Assembly: GCA_963978905.1 (NCBI GenBank) | Contig: OZ022260.1 | Location: forward strand, 17,845,725-17,909,724 | Length of the DNA stretch: 64,000 nucleotides | Direction: 5' to 3' | Source of the DNA: Trichostrongylus colubriformis | Taxonomy: Eukaryota; Nematoda; Chromadorea; Rhabditida; Trichostrongylidae | Shown here: positions 23,570 to 35,400 of the stretch, one piece after another | How positions within the stretch are numbered: the stretch's first letter is position 1 | Layout of the letters: each line of letters begins with the position of its first letter | Notes under the pieces: model-generated | What the model was told of the DNA's origin: nothing | The model's input: the letters and a program-made list of their open reading frames with translations, nothing else | Databases searched by the model: none | Made by a program: the position numbers and the translations under genes

Positions 23570-24243
23570 CGTAGGTCACTATTTATATTTCGGGAAAGGC
23601 AATACTGTTATCATGGGAGTAAAGCTGATGGTTTCATCGTAAAGTTCGCCTTTTTTGACTATATAACCCATCATTCAATTTGCCGTACGGCGCTTTTTGT
23701 TTATTTTACATCCATCTGAAAAATTTTGTTTTTTTCAGGAAATGAAAATGAAATTTTCAGAAATTTTTAAAAAATTTGGCAATGAAGCTCCAACAAAGAC
23801 CACAGTGTATCGTTGGCCTAGGGAACTCATTCGTTGTCGTAGTCCGCTGCCCGACGAGATTCATGAAGGATGTCCGAAATTAGCACTTGTTTAAGAAAAC
23901 ATCGATGCTGTGTGCAATATGATTAAGCAAAATCGCCAATTCACCCATCCTAAGATTGAGGCATCCCTATACATTCTTTCCACCAACAAACATTCAATTT
24001 TACTTGAACACATGGATTTGCAGAAAATATTTTTCCGTTGAAACCCACACAATTTGACAAACTCACCAAGAAAGGCTTGTGTCGACGAAATTTTCAAAAA
24101 TTTATAAAATGAACAAATAGCGCCGTGCGCCAAATTGTATGATGGGGTTTATGGTTAAAAGAGGCGACTTTACGATGGAATCATCAGATTTACTCCCATG
24201 ATAACAGTATTGCCTATTCCCGCAATATAAATAGTGACCCACG
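23570..24243 (+). mobile_element. Degenerate mariner-like element (674 bp)
   Basis: The element is flanked by TA on both sides (23568-23569 and 24244-24245). Inverted terminal repeats begin CGTAGGTCACTATTTATATT on the left and, reversed, CGTGGGTCACTATTTATATT on the right. They extend for about 80 bp with roughly 85-90% identity by eye, which is longer than the ~30-bp ends usual for mariners. The interior encodes only the N-terminal half of a mariner transposase. A full mariner is about 1.3 kb, so roughly half is deleted. Confidence 0.9.
23697..24151 (+). pseudogene. Mariner transposase fragment, N-terminal DNA-binding half
   Basis: A single frame reads through the helix-turn-helix region of a mariner transposase. 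FGNEAPTKTTVYRW and the P-DEIHEG-PK-ALV linker match the family, followed by ENIDAVCNMI and IEASLYI blocks. Three nonsense codons (TAA at 23892, TGA at 24039, TAA at 24105) interrupt it, but no frameshift is needed to about 24130. The catalytic DD34D domain is missing. A dead internal-deletion copy. Confidence 0.85.
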
Positions 24244-26162
24244 TATCTGTAGGTAACTGGGTATGTGCATACCAAGCTCCATTGGTGTAGCGCTTTCGTA
24301 GAGATTCTGCACCATACAACCTGCACAGTATCAGCACTCACTCTGGGCCATCCAGCACCAGTCGAGTCCACTGGTTGGCAGCTGTAGAGCACGAGTTGAA
24401 CTATAAACACAGAAGATAGCTGTGCTTCACCCACTGTGTAGCAACCATGTCCATCATATGAGGCCTATCAAGCTCCCGTATTGACGGTAACATAGCACTC
24501 CACTTACAAATACTCAGGACTACTTGCTGTAAAGAAATGAGATGGACGATCACTTCACATTAAGCAAAGAAAATCGATGCTCATTCTCATTTCTGAGGTA
24601 AGAAGCTCTATGAGTAGAGTCTCTGCACTGAGTTTATGCATTGGGTTAAAGGAACCGGGAGGGGCCGGGAGACGAAGGAAGATGGGAAGAACTGATCGCT
24701 TTGAAACGAACATTCGAGGTTATAAGCGACAGTCGGTAGAGAAGCCCGAATTCAAAAGCGCGACGTTTTGGTCTGTACTTGCATCACCCGCGCATCTCTC
24801 CGAACTGCAACATCACTTTTCCGAGTTGCTTGCTGCAGAGGATGTCATTCGTTGTCTCATAGGGTGTATTTCACTCATTTATGATGATATGAATTAAGTG
24901 AAGCAACAAAGAGCAGCAATCAATTGAAACAATGAATAAGAGAATAAGAGAAAAATTATGGAAAAAGGTGGTCGTGGTTCAAAGAAACCACTGAATTCAC
25001 ACTCGACATCCTGATAAGGTGTTTTGTGTGCAATGACTGCAACCTATCTAACTGCAAGCGTTACGGTAGGTCTTACCGCAGGACAAAATAGCACCGGTAG
25101 GTGGACAAAATAGCCACCTACCGGTGTTTTCAACAGTGAAGGTCGGTATGATTATCCTTAGCGAACACTTTTTGATTATGGCTATGTGCTGAAACTATAG
25201 CAATTCCAAACTTCCACCACTTCACTTTGGTGGATATATCAAAGACGATCGAGCCTCAGAGACAGGGCTACATTTAGGCTATACTCGATCACGTCCACAT
25301 TAACAGCGGTGTCCTCACCGACTAGCAACATTTACCCGCTCACTAATTCACTGCATATGTTTCATCTGGTTAACAAGGTGTACCGTACTATTATATGAAT
25401 GGATTTCCCATTGTTAAAGGAATACCTCGCGGTGCTCCTTTGACGTGCATACGTTGGCGATAATTACGGTAATGGACACTGATTATAGGGCAAGTCGAAA
25501 TGGATGGCGTTATGGACCGTTTTCACAGCCTTTCATAAACCAGATTGAATTCGTTTCTTCGTCAAAGTCGCTTATGGCTGTCACATAATTCCAGATCATT
25601 CTACCATTTTGAATGCTCTCACCTAGTTCCTTGAACTGCTTCAAATAAGACTACATCGGACAACCAGTTTGCTCATAACCTCCGAGAAGTTTCAAAAAAC
25701 TAGCAAATGTTCTGAATAACTTGAATTTTGGCCGCATTTACTCCAAAATTTGCACTCTTTTTGATGCACTTATTACCTTCATTTCTAGGGTTTGAAGATG
25801 TTAAGTGTTGCAACATTTCCGCAAAGCATAATCAATTATCTTGCGTGAGTCCCGAAGTGCCTATCACTTCAATTTTTTAGAAATTTCTGCAATTTGGACG
25901 ACATTATGACGTACAAAATGTATCTCTCAAGATAGCTAAAATAATATAATGACAAACTCTCAAATGCTGGCGATTATTCCTGGTGTTGAAGGTGTTTTTC
26001 CCAAATTTTTCTCTTTTCCCTTGTTTCATTTTTTTTACTTTGTCAGATGCAGATTAAATTTTGGCCCGTATTGGTTCGAGCACTATTTGTTGTGCCCTTC
26101 CTCTCTGCCCCGAACTTTCCATCTCTTTTGCTAACTCTCACTCACCGAGTTCTGTTCTACAG
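24244..26162. other. Intergenic stretch with a small hairpin
   Basis: A plus-strand frame at 24577-24897 is open but lacks splice support. Copies of the TACGGTA motif occur at 25062, 25381 and 25466. An AG followed by ATG at 26047 could be a trans-splice site for the gene that follows, but the exon join is unresolved. Confidence 0.3.
25092..25126. repeat. 13-bp hairpin with duplicated loop sequence
   Basis: Arms CACCGGTAGGTGG (25092-25104) and CCACCTACCGGTG (25114-25126) are perfect complements. The word ggacaaaatagc occurs both just before the left arm and in the loop, so the unit looks like a tandem step followed by inversion. Confidence 0.8.
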
Positions 26163-27312
26163 GTTCGCGTGGAAAAGCGGCCTGGAAAGTCTCAGACTGC
26201 AATCGAAAAATAGTTCGCTCAAAAGGCTCATTCGAACACCACGATTTCCAGTCACGAGTACATCGCGAATCTCTGGCCGACCCCTCACTTCTCACGAAGA
26301 AGAATTTTGAGTGCGGTTTTCAATAGCCGGGTGTGAACATCCACTCAACAGGCCGGAGCGATGCTACCGCGCGATAAGCGAGACAGCTCAGCCGACGAAG
26401 AGTGTGGGTGGCCGGCAAACATCCTCAACCACATCCCGCTCAACACCCTCATCGTTATTCGCACACACACATAGAGTGACCACAGATAAGCAATCAACAA
26501 ATCTCGTTGAGTTATCGGAGAAGATCTGAAGGCCTATACGGGTTAAGCTAACGGAAAGGTCAAGGCGTAGCGGTGCACCCCTCTCTCTTGATTATAGGTA
26601 TCTATGGCTTACAGTGGGCCATGTCCAGGGAGAATAGCAAAAAGGCAACAAAACCAGCAACAAAAAACAGAATGTTAAAGCATCTTCTAAAAAGTCTGGG
26701 ACTGAAATCGGCCATGTAAGATTGTTCTTGCCGATGTGCGCTATCCCGGTTCATTGACTAAGATCTCAAACTTAGTCTTTCTAATAGTTCCCGTGGCCAT
26801 ATGAGCATAAGTAGAACCAAACCTAACTTTTGTTCTCCCAAAAGCGTGGAAGTATGGGTTGGTGGTTCCAAGTTAATTAGTTCAAGATCAGTCATTACTG
26901 AACCGCTATCGAATAGGATCGAAGCCCACAGAGGCGTTGCTGGTCTCTTTGCGTATTGGAGCCCACAACCAAGAATAATGGAATCACGGTAGCGTAACAA
27001 TCAAAACACACTTACTGCCCTACCTATGCATCCATTTTCCCCTTATACCTGCGCTGAAACAGTAATCACCTGATAGCTTTCGAATAGTCCTCTACACGGT
27101 TCAACAAGCGGATTACGAGCGACGAGCACTTTTGGTAAGTGTGTCTGCCTGCACAAGCTTCAATTTAGTGCAATGAGGCACAGTTTCTCGTTTTTACTCA
27201 GGGAGGTAATAAAAACGTGAAGCTGGGCATAATGCACTCATCAGGTACCTTTCATGAAGCACTGCAGACCAACTTTTCAAGCTTAGAAGCACCACCACCA
27301 CCACGAAAATGA
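26163..27312 (+). CDS. Possible five-exon gene 3' part, unidentified
   Basis: Proposed exons are 26163-26315, 26598-26715, 26788-26988, 27077-27134 and 27202-27312 (TGA). Acceptors include ttctgttctacag, tctcttgattatag, gtctttctaatag and cgtttttactcag; donors include GTAAGA and GTAAGT. All four junctions keep phase. The first intron (282 nt) has a weak GTTTTC donor. The product is basic and polar with blocks such as RENSKKATKPATKNRMLKHL, SVEVWVGGSKLISSR and YTVQQADYERRALL, and ends in a Pro-rich tail. It matches no family I know. Exon 1 starts mid-codon, so the gene has more upstream sequence. Agreement of phase over four junctions is the main support; the minus strand of exon 3 is also open. 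Confidence 0.45.
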
Positions 27313-27871
27313 AACCCTCAAGGAACAGTTCACAGGACATCAAGAGTGTGCATAAATGATCGCTCGAGAAGATTCCTGCCATAATCCTTCCAGCAGTCCT
27401 TTCCTTGAAATCTTTTTCCTTAGCAGCCCCTCACAGCCTGTAAAGAACACGGTAGAATCGAATGAGATGGGCTCGCTTATTTTTGCCATCCATGATGACT
27501 GCGTTCATCGCTCAGCATTAGCATGTTCACATAAAATTTGAGACGGCTTCATTTCGTTAAATCCACCGGATTTCTGCGATCATTTTTCACACGGGTCTTT
27601 GGATACGCTGCGTCTTGCCGCTTTCTAATGTCTAATGATCGTCACTCATCACAACTACTTCTCCCTCCTCTAATTCTCATTTAAGCTCAACGTTCAATAT
27701 ACTCGATTATTACGTGTGCATTTTAATCGAAATTATGCTAAACAGCCCCTGCCAACACTTAATTACATCGTGCTCAACACCCAGATGACGATGGCCACGT
27801 TCGTCTCTTGGGAATGGAGGTCGACGTCGTCTTAAACCCAATCAACAAGCTGCTCGACGTGTATTACAAAG
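27313..27871. other. Spacer with open frames of unclear status
   Basis: A plus-strand frame ends at a TGA at 27541 after the acceptor-like cagcccctcacag (about 27435); it encodes NTVESNEMGSLIFAIHDD but has no partner. From 27785 a second frame, opened by the acceptor gtgctcaacacccag, reads DDGHVRLLGMEVDVV and could be an exon of the next gene. Confidence 0.3.
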
Positions 27872-28242
27872 ATAAGCGCTTTCGAGTGGTTTAGAAGAAA
27901 GAACTTCAAATCGAAAAAAAGCACCGCGGAAGTTAAAGATAACCTAATAGCTCCCTCAAGAGACCTGTCTGACGTTGTGAAACTTTCCCTGAATTGTTCG
28001 ATTAGCTGTATTGCCTTATCTTCATGTAAAATCTACAGCAGGCTACCAAACGTCCCAAGAATGAAGGCAGGTCAAACGCGCCTATTGAGCGAACAGCATT
28101 TAACAACCAATCAGAGAACACGTGTAAATATGAGAGGACATCCCTGGAGACGGCACTACAGTATGAAAAGAGAAGAAGGGTGGATGAGTCGTTTCATCGC
28201 TTTGTGTCGGCCATACTGCATGACTTCCTACTGACGGCATGA
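27872..28242 (+). CDS. Possible two-exon gene 3' end, unidentified
   Basis: Exon 27872-27976 (35 codons, donor GTGAAA) joins exon 28039-28242 (acceptor gtaaaatctacag, 67 codons plus TGA) across a 62-nt intron in phase 0. The product is basic (FEWFRRKNFKSKKSTAEVK) and ends in a helical-looking stretch (RRRVDESFHRFVSAILHDFL). The 5' acceptor of the first exon is weak. The overlapping frame from 27785 (DDGHVRLLGMEVDVV...) could instead feed the last exon through a weak GTGGTT donor. No family was recognised. Confidence 0.38.
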
Positions 28243-29907
28243 ATGAATTACGACGACCATGTTACCCTAATCACGGTTCTACCTCCTTTCAGATTTTTCA
28301 ACCTGTAACTGGCCAAATATAGCGGCTACGACTGGCCCGCAACTGGGAACCTAGAAAGTACCTTCTAAGATGATGATACGTCGAGCGGCCGATGGGCTTG
28401 AACCGTTAATAGAAATGGACAGGCAGTACCCAATGTTCATTTTCCCGTAGTAAACACCTTCTTCAACCATTATGTGCAGACCATGAAATGTGAGCCATGG
28501 GCTCTCCTATGCTTTCCTGTGAGGGTAGAGCTGGCTGAGAAGCCGAACGTTTCATCCAAAACTGGAGTTCGGTGCACTATGAACATTATTTTTACCCAAG
28601 CCTGGAGGAAAAGGAAAGGAACAACTTCTCCCTTTACCAAGACTTAGGGGAAAAGATACGCCTTAGTGAGCAGATTGTCCCCTCAAAGATCTCCTAAGAT
28701 GCTTAGATGTGCAATTTATAAGATGCCCCTCCCCCCCCCCCCCCCGCTCCCATCCATTACTAAGCCACATCATATCCTTGGCAGAAACAATGCAATGGAG
28801 CAAAATACCTTCGAATGAATTGTATGGTGGATGCGACCTTGTATTCTCGGTGGTATAAGAGAAAATCAACTCTTTTCATTACTCCACTTTGGTAGTAAAA
28901 TTTACAAAATACCCCTTAACCCGCTAAAGGTCCCTATCCTGTGATCGCTCCCTCCAATCATCAACAATCGATCTAATCTTATACTATCTGTAGTACACGC
29001 ATGTTGCCGACCGGCAAGCGGCTTCTTTCGGGATTTTACGGGTCAGTGAACCCTGCGACATACACACCACCTGTACCCAGCGAAAAAAAACCGCCAATTA
29101 ACGCAGTGTCGCGAAACATTGCGATCCCTAGTGGATGACTGTAGCAGATGTAGCGCTAACGGTAAGGCCAAGTGATCAATGAGAAATTACACAGCAAAAG
29201 GCTAAAAAATGCGATGATACGGTATTTTACGGAAAAAGACCTTTTATTATAATAATTATTACAACGTTAATGTCATTGAAATAGCTAGACAGCCAGTTGG
29301 TTCAGCGATGGACTTCGGGATCTCAGACCCATGGCGATCGGAACATGCAGTATTCCCCGTATTGTGTCACGTAACGAGCCATTCCGACTGAATGAAGTCT
29401 TCGAAGATGACAATGACTCCTGAGATCCCATGCAGGAGCTCGTGCCTGAAATAAAACAAGTTCAGCCATTTTTTGGAAGACACTATACTGGCTGTACTAC
29501 TTTCTGGGACCATATAGGCGCTTTCTGGCACTGATCCAACTTCATGACGCTAACGGTAGGAAGTTCAAACAAAAAGGAGAGCAGAGGGTACGATCTTCAA
29601 CCAGTGCTAGTGAATAGGTTTTGCTGGCGATACGGAATTTGAATTTGGTGAAGTCTGGGTAGTAAGCCAGCACGCTCCTATGATCCTTCTTCTACCTCTC
29701 GAATTCAAATGTGTCGGCCCCTAGGTTTGTTCTGCTTCTGTTAACATCAACAACGATGTTGTATGCACGTGGAGAATGCTAATTCGGTGACGGCTGCGTC
29801 CACAGCACCACATTTACGCGAGCTAACAGCTGTACAAACTCTTCACCACATCGCCACAGGACATGCGTTGTCGCGCACGAACGCGACAGACAAAGTTCCG
29901 CACCGCA
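28243..29907. other. Intergenic stretch with a poly-C tract
   Basis: Apart from the doubtful frame at 28402-28647 it holds a C-tract of about 20 bases at 28726-28745 and a TACGGTA motif at 29218. No reliable gene was found. Confidence 0.35.
28402..28647 (+). CDS. Open frame of 81 codons, doubtful
   Basis: The frame is open from a TGA to a TAG without a good acceptor at its start. It contains the peptide FFNHYVQTMKCEPWALLCFP followed by a GTGAGG that could be a donor. It might be an exon of a plus-strand gene in this run of plus-strand models, or chance. Confidence 0.2.
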   Translation, partial: TVNRNGQAVPNVHFPVVNTFFNHYVQTMKCEPWALLCFPVRVELAEKPNVSSKTGVRCTMNIIFTQAWRKRKGTTSPFTKT

Positions 29908-30187
29908 ATGGCGCGCTCTTACCTGCACGGAAAAATCCCGAGACAAGGTCCAGATCAGCGAAATAGGGAAGCTGATAACATTGTAAGATTCTGGGTGAAC
30001 GCTTTGGTATGGCCTTATCGTAGGTGTTGACCTAACATTTTCTACCCAGCCGATCATCTCCAGCACACCGTTTCTTCGAGATACCCGAGTGCAGCTCAAG
30101 AATTTCGTCAACGATTTCCAGTCCCTCCTTCCCATTTCCCTGCTAAAGAACTTCAAGTACACATTCCTGACCGACAGCCGTCATTGA
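29908..30187 (+). CDS. Possible two-exon gene 3' end, unidentified
   Basis: Exon 2 (30050-30187) follows the strong acceptor aacattttctacccag, is open for 45 codons and ends in TGA. Its sequence (TRVQLKNFVNDFQSLLPISL) looks like an amphipathic helix. A GTAAGA donor at 29983, 67 nt upstream, gives a phase-0 join to an open frame with an ATG at 29908 (25 codons). The start and the frame of exon 1 are uncertain because its other frames are open too. An AATAAA occurs at about 30394, where a poly(A) signal could lie. Confidence 0.38.
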
Positions 30188-32441
30188 ACTTGCCGCACAA
30201 GCAGATTGGCAGCGAACAGCTTCCCGACATATGTTATCCAAATGAAAAACGACCACCAACTGCAGCTACCGTAATCACAATTGTGCAATTAGCAAACGGC
30301 TATAATTTGTACATATGTGTTCGATGGTTGCCCTTACTGAACAAACTTTTGACACTATGAAATTCGCAAAAAAGGATACTCTGTCAGGTGCAAATAAATA
30401 GTGAGTAATGAAAACTGGCACGTCCTCTGCTTACGTTTAAATGACGGATAGACTTGTATTGAGGTTTTAGTGAGGTGAGGAAACGGAATGCGCATTACTT
30501 CCTGTAGCAGTAACACCCGCGTAACTCGCCACCGCCACGGGCACTGGTTTTAGTTCTGCAAAGCACCCCATCCGTTATTGATAGATTAAGCTGACAGAGC
30601 TATGTACACGCCGAAAGAATGCTGCGTTCTCGGACACAAGTGGTGGTGAAGCCTCTAGAACTTTCTTGGAATTTCTGGAATAATTTCTGCTACAGCAATG
30701 TTCCTGGTCATTAATTAACAACGTGATAAACGCATACCGCTACCAATGACGACGGAAAAACGAAAACTTCCCTTTGCCAACGCCTAATCCATCAACGCAC
30801 AACGCTCACAACACCTACCCAAGCATATGTTCACACCTCATCAATCACTGTTCACCACACTCAGGTACTACGATTGTTCTCCCGTTCAATTCAATCCCAT
30901 CAATCAATAAAAGAAAGCTCTAAACCCATTGACAAAATTGATATGCACCACTGCCACATATACGGCCTTTTCTAGAATGACGATGTATTACGGTGTATTA
31001 TCTTGCTTCTTGATTCTTTTTTTATTTTTTATTTTGGGGGTAGAGGGGAACACGGCAGCCTAAACCCAGCATTTCGAAGTTTCCAAAGTCCCATTACATG
31101 TCCCATGAGCTATCCATGATTCTAATTTTGTAAAGGGGAAATTCGCATCTCTCATGATTCAATACCTCAATAAGACAGCGCTGCATGCTGACAGGTTGCA
31201 CAACAATCCTTCTAGAAAACTTAGGTTCAAAACCGAAATGCAATGAATCAGCCTATATCCATGTCGACTGTTTTACCTTTCTCAAGTTCCAGCGTGTATT
31301 GCTAGTTCTGCACTTATGATACGACCTTTGCGCATTCTTGCTCTCGTTACAATTTACACTTGTGCTTTTATTTTTGAATTTTTGGTGGTCGATTTCTCAA
31401 ATTTCGAAGGAGCATATCACACAGGGTGGGCTAAGGCGTAACCAGCCACTGGGAAGTGCTCAGGACGGATGGCATTGGACAGAAAGCCTCTGATGGCTGG
31501 CCAAGCATCAGTCCAGTGCGTACCACTACGCCCACACCCACCGCTCACCATATTTGCGGAAAAAATTCTAACTCAGCCGACACATAAGTATCAATCCTTC
31601 ACTCTCCTACTATTGCACTGTATCTGTTGGACCTTCACCTTTGTAACACATTAGTAACCACGGCACGATAAAACGTCTTCTTTCCAATCGTCCAATGGAT
31701 AAGCAATGCTAGAATGTCTACCAATGAGCAGTCAAAGTTACAAGATCCCGCCAATGAGCTCACTGGTGATGGACATCGTTGCCTATAAGTGGAGCTGCTA
31801 CCGCGGAGCTCTTTTTCCGGTCCCTATCACTCTCTTTGTCATGAAATTCGCCGTTTTATTTGAGTCTGGTGTGTGTGTGTCACATCGATTCGGTGCTAAT
31901 CACAAGGTCTGATCAAATAAATCGCAGCAGCAGCCGCAACTCAACGATCGCTTCGCGCTGACGATACCAGTCCTCTTGAAGCTCGTCTTCATCAATAAAC
32001 ACACACCCCGATGAAAGCTACAGAAATTCCGAGCCGAAAGACAGACATATGCATTGGGACAAAAACGCTCGGGTTCCTACGTCGCTGTCCTGCCAGTATC
32101 GCACAACGGACTAGACTGTTCTACGCCAGCTATTGACTAGCTCGGACACTAAACACACGAAAACCTGAAGCTGCTTTTTGTCCCACTTCCTAGATGATTG
32201 CGAAGCATCTAGAAAAGCAGGGTAGAGAAGGAGCGGCAAAGTTGCTGACAATCAGCACAGTGATAACTACCAGTAAAACATCAATAGAAGAGGCAACGGT
32301 AAGACCACTTGTACAGAGCATGTACATTCAAACCAACTTAGAAGCGAGAACCAGTCAGCCGGTACAAGGGAACTGTGAACAACCACACCAGAGAGGGACT
32401 ACGTACACCTTTTACACCAGTATCTTCGAGAAAATAGGGAT
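30188..32441. other. Intergenic stretch downstream of two convergent genes
   Basis: The plus-strand gene ending at 30187 and the minus-strand ankyrin gene ending at 32442 converge on this stretch. No exon was found in it. A TACCGTA motif lies at 30267. Confidence 0.4.
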
Positions 32442-35400
32442 TCAGACACACTTGGATGGATCAGTCAATGTACGAGTCAGAGTTTCTGTATCCTTGAATG
32501 GTATGGTATCATCGAATGGGTAAGCCACCACTGAACAAACCTATCGTCTTGAACATTCAATACCCTGGGGATGCCCATGACCCGCGCGCCCGTGTGCTTG
32601 TCAGTCGATCTTCTCCAGTCCGATTTTCGAGAAAAAAAAAAGACAAACAAACAAGTGCTAAGAAAGAAGACGTGCAGTACGGCCTAAAAAATGTCGGTAA
32701 GTGATAACATACCATAGCAAGTTAACCGAGGACAGTCATAATCAGGGTAGTCCAACCAGTCTGCATAGTGTTCATATGTGTATCCAAGCAGATCAGGGAT
32801 ACTAGTGTCCACACCTGAAAGGATATATCGTTTTAGGTCTAATTTGCACACAAAAAAATAGAGTTCAAGCATACTTTACCTCTGCGTCTCGCATTCAACA
32901 ATTTCGCTCTACCAAAAGGGTCCGACCAATGGAAGTAACACCCTGAGCCAGTCACCCGATTCCTAGAGGCTTACTTTGACACCCCTTTTCCCAACAAAAC
33001 CCCCCACATTTGCTACGACTATGGTGTTTACAATAATTGGTACTTGTGTGTACATTAGTGTCGGGTCGATCAATCATAGCAAAATCTGAGTATTAAGCTT
33101 GCCGATCCCTTCATTATTTGTTCATCATTCTGGCACGGAGCGACGGTAATAAGTCCTTAAGTTGAACTGCATCGTTGACACGGTGGCGTGTACGGTAGCC
33201 CAGGCGATTGACCGGTGTTAATCTGTTTGCTTACGCGCACACCCGTTACTGTCAATACGCCGGGGCACCATCACATCCATCGAAGCGGCGACGCGACAAC
33301 GGCGTCGGCTCGTTCAGAGAGCGAACCAGAGCACCGCATTGCTATCGTTCCGTACAAACATACGGTGATGATGGGGTGATGACAATGAGAGCAACGTAGA
33401 TTAACGCATTCGAATGATCTCGGGCAACACTTCAACGCTTTGCCGTTACGGGCTCAGTGGCACAGCACAGGGAGCTCCTCGATAAACAAACGACAGAAGG
33501 ACCTAGTAACGTATATCTGCAAACAAGCAGGTGCAGCCTCTTATAGCGTCGATTGGCTTTTAAGACTGCGCTATAGCTTTGAAGACATCATGAAACCGCT
33601 ATACAGACTTATTACACAGCATAATAAACATTCCACTTCAACGCGTTTTAACCCTAGCCAGGTTGGGTTAGCAAACTTTTCCTTCGATACCTCCTTGCAA
33701 CAGCTTCATCCCATTGTTTCTGCTCTTTCCGGCCTTTTTTCTTCCGTTTGCTCTCATCTTTTCTCTCTTGACAGATGTCTGTCTCATCTTTTCTTGCACT
33801 TTATTAATGTACCTTTCACCGCACATTCATAAATCCCTTTCTCACTTTACTCAATCATTTCCTCGCGATGTGAAAAAATGAACTGCGTTGGCGAAAAAAA
33901 CCAATTTGAGTCCACTGCAAAAGCGACTATTGAAACTAATACAGCGAGCTCAGGAAATGGAAGCGCGGCGCTAGTTTCACAGCAATACCCCTAACAATTT
34001 CGATTCCGTAAGATTTTCGGGTAAAATTAGCTTCAGAATTCAAACACGGCATGGCCTTTTGAATAGCATCGATTTAAACCAGAAAAATGAAGCTTCCAGC
34101 TAAAGGACAAGCACGTGTGCAGGGCGATTGCCCAAATATTTGTATGCATTGCCGAGATTTCCCCCTTTATAGAAGTCCCATGCAGCCAATCGCTTCAAAA
34201 CTTTCAAAAAGGTTCTAAAAAACCAGCTTCTGGGCCTCATACGAAGCCCAAAAGCAGAAGGAGGAAGAGGTCATAATATGTTTAGAGACTGTTGACCGCT
34301 CTGGATTCCGCTCTATCCTCTCGAATCTAGCGCTATCGTTTCGAGAGAAAGCGATGGAAATTAGAAAAGTAGTAATCCGATTTGGCCCCGACAAAAAAGA
34401 AGGTATACACAAACTGTTCTGACAGTTTGTGTATACCTTCTTTTTACATTTGCTTGCTGACACTAGGTTAGGAAGCAGGCATTACAGCAGTAACGAGGCA
34501 TTACTTTTTCGCTACCTTTTTGATGGAAACTTTCGGCTGTTTTTTTTTTGGGCAACAAGATCATAGTGCTAAGCACATCGGCCACATATCGATAGATCAG
34601 CAAACTTACCGAACTCCCTTATTAGCAATCGAGCCGTCTCCTGATCCTGGTTTTGTGCTGCAAGATGAAGTGGTGTATATCCAGTCTGGAATATTTACAG
34701 TCGACAATCAAAGTAGCAAGCGAATTGGAAGAACCTAGTGATAGGAAACGCCTTAAAATTTTACAGTACAAATATGCACATGTTCGCTCGCTCTGGTCTA
34801 AAAGGTGGAGCTGATCCAGATTCAACTTGTTAGTATCACTGTCACACTCGCTTAACCGGTAATGCTATCTCTTTATGTATTCCGAACTCTTAAAATCCTT
34901 CACCTCCTATTATTACGCACTATCTCACGCTATGGCCCAGCGCCAGTCGCTCAGTGTGATCGCGGCCTACGCCATAACGTGCACCTGAACCTAGAACCAA
35001 ACTTTGACTCACCCGAGTTTGTGCATTGAAATTAACGTCTTTACTTTTGAAAAACCGCAGAAGCTCATAATGTCGTCCTAAAGTCGCAATATGTACAGCA
35101 GAATAGTTAAAGTGATGCGGAGGCACGTAGTGCAAGAGATCCGGCTAAATGGAAACCATTATCCATGGTTTGACATTTTATGTTTATAAATCCACTCACA
35201 TCTGTTTCCAAAAGCTTTTTACATTCGATCAAATCGCCTGTACGACATGCTTTCAGCCAAGCCAATTGCTTAGTATTCGGTCCCCGACCACTACTTTCCG
35301 AATCAGGTGCCTCCTTGACATCCTTTGGCTTTCGGACACATTTGGTTGCTGGTTTATCCTGAAGTACATTAAAAACAAAAAATAACTTTAACCTGACATG

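Noticed and set aside
26758..27000. Minus-strand frame with ILFDSGS, reminiscent of a retroelement aspartic protease
   Set aside because: Only the short FDSGS match was seen; the expected residues after it are missing. The plus strand of the same segment fits a phased exon chain better.
28726..28745. Poly-C tracts here and at 52254 and 58035
   Set aside because: Simple homopolymers, common in such genomes; only the interrupted G-tract at 50073 has quadruplex geometry worth noting.
32194..32694. Plus-strand exon-like chain (ATG after cccacttcctag, donors GTAAGA, GTAAGC and GTAAGT)
   Set aside because: Its middle part is antisense to the last exon of the ankyrin model (32530-32442), which fits in phase with a gene supported by similarity. 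The plus-strand exons also do not join in one frame to the end.
33440..33832. 130-codon plus-strand open frame
   Set aside because: It lies in an intron of the ankyrin gene, turns into pyrimidine-rich low-complexity sequence in its second half and has no splice support.
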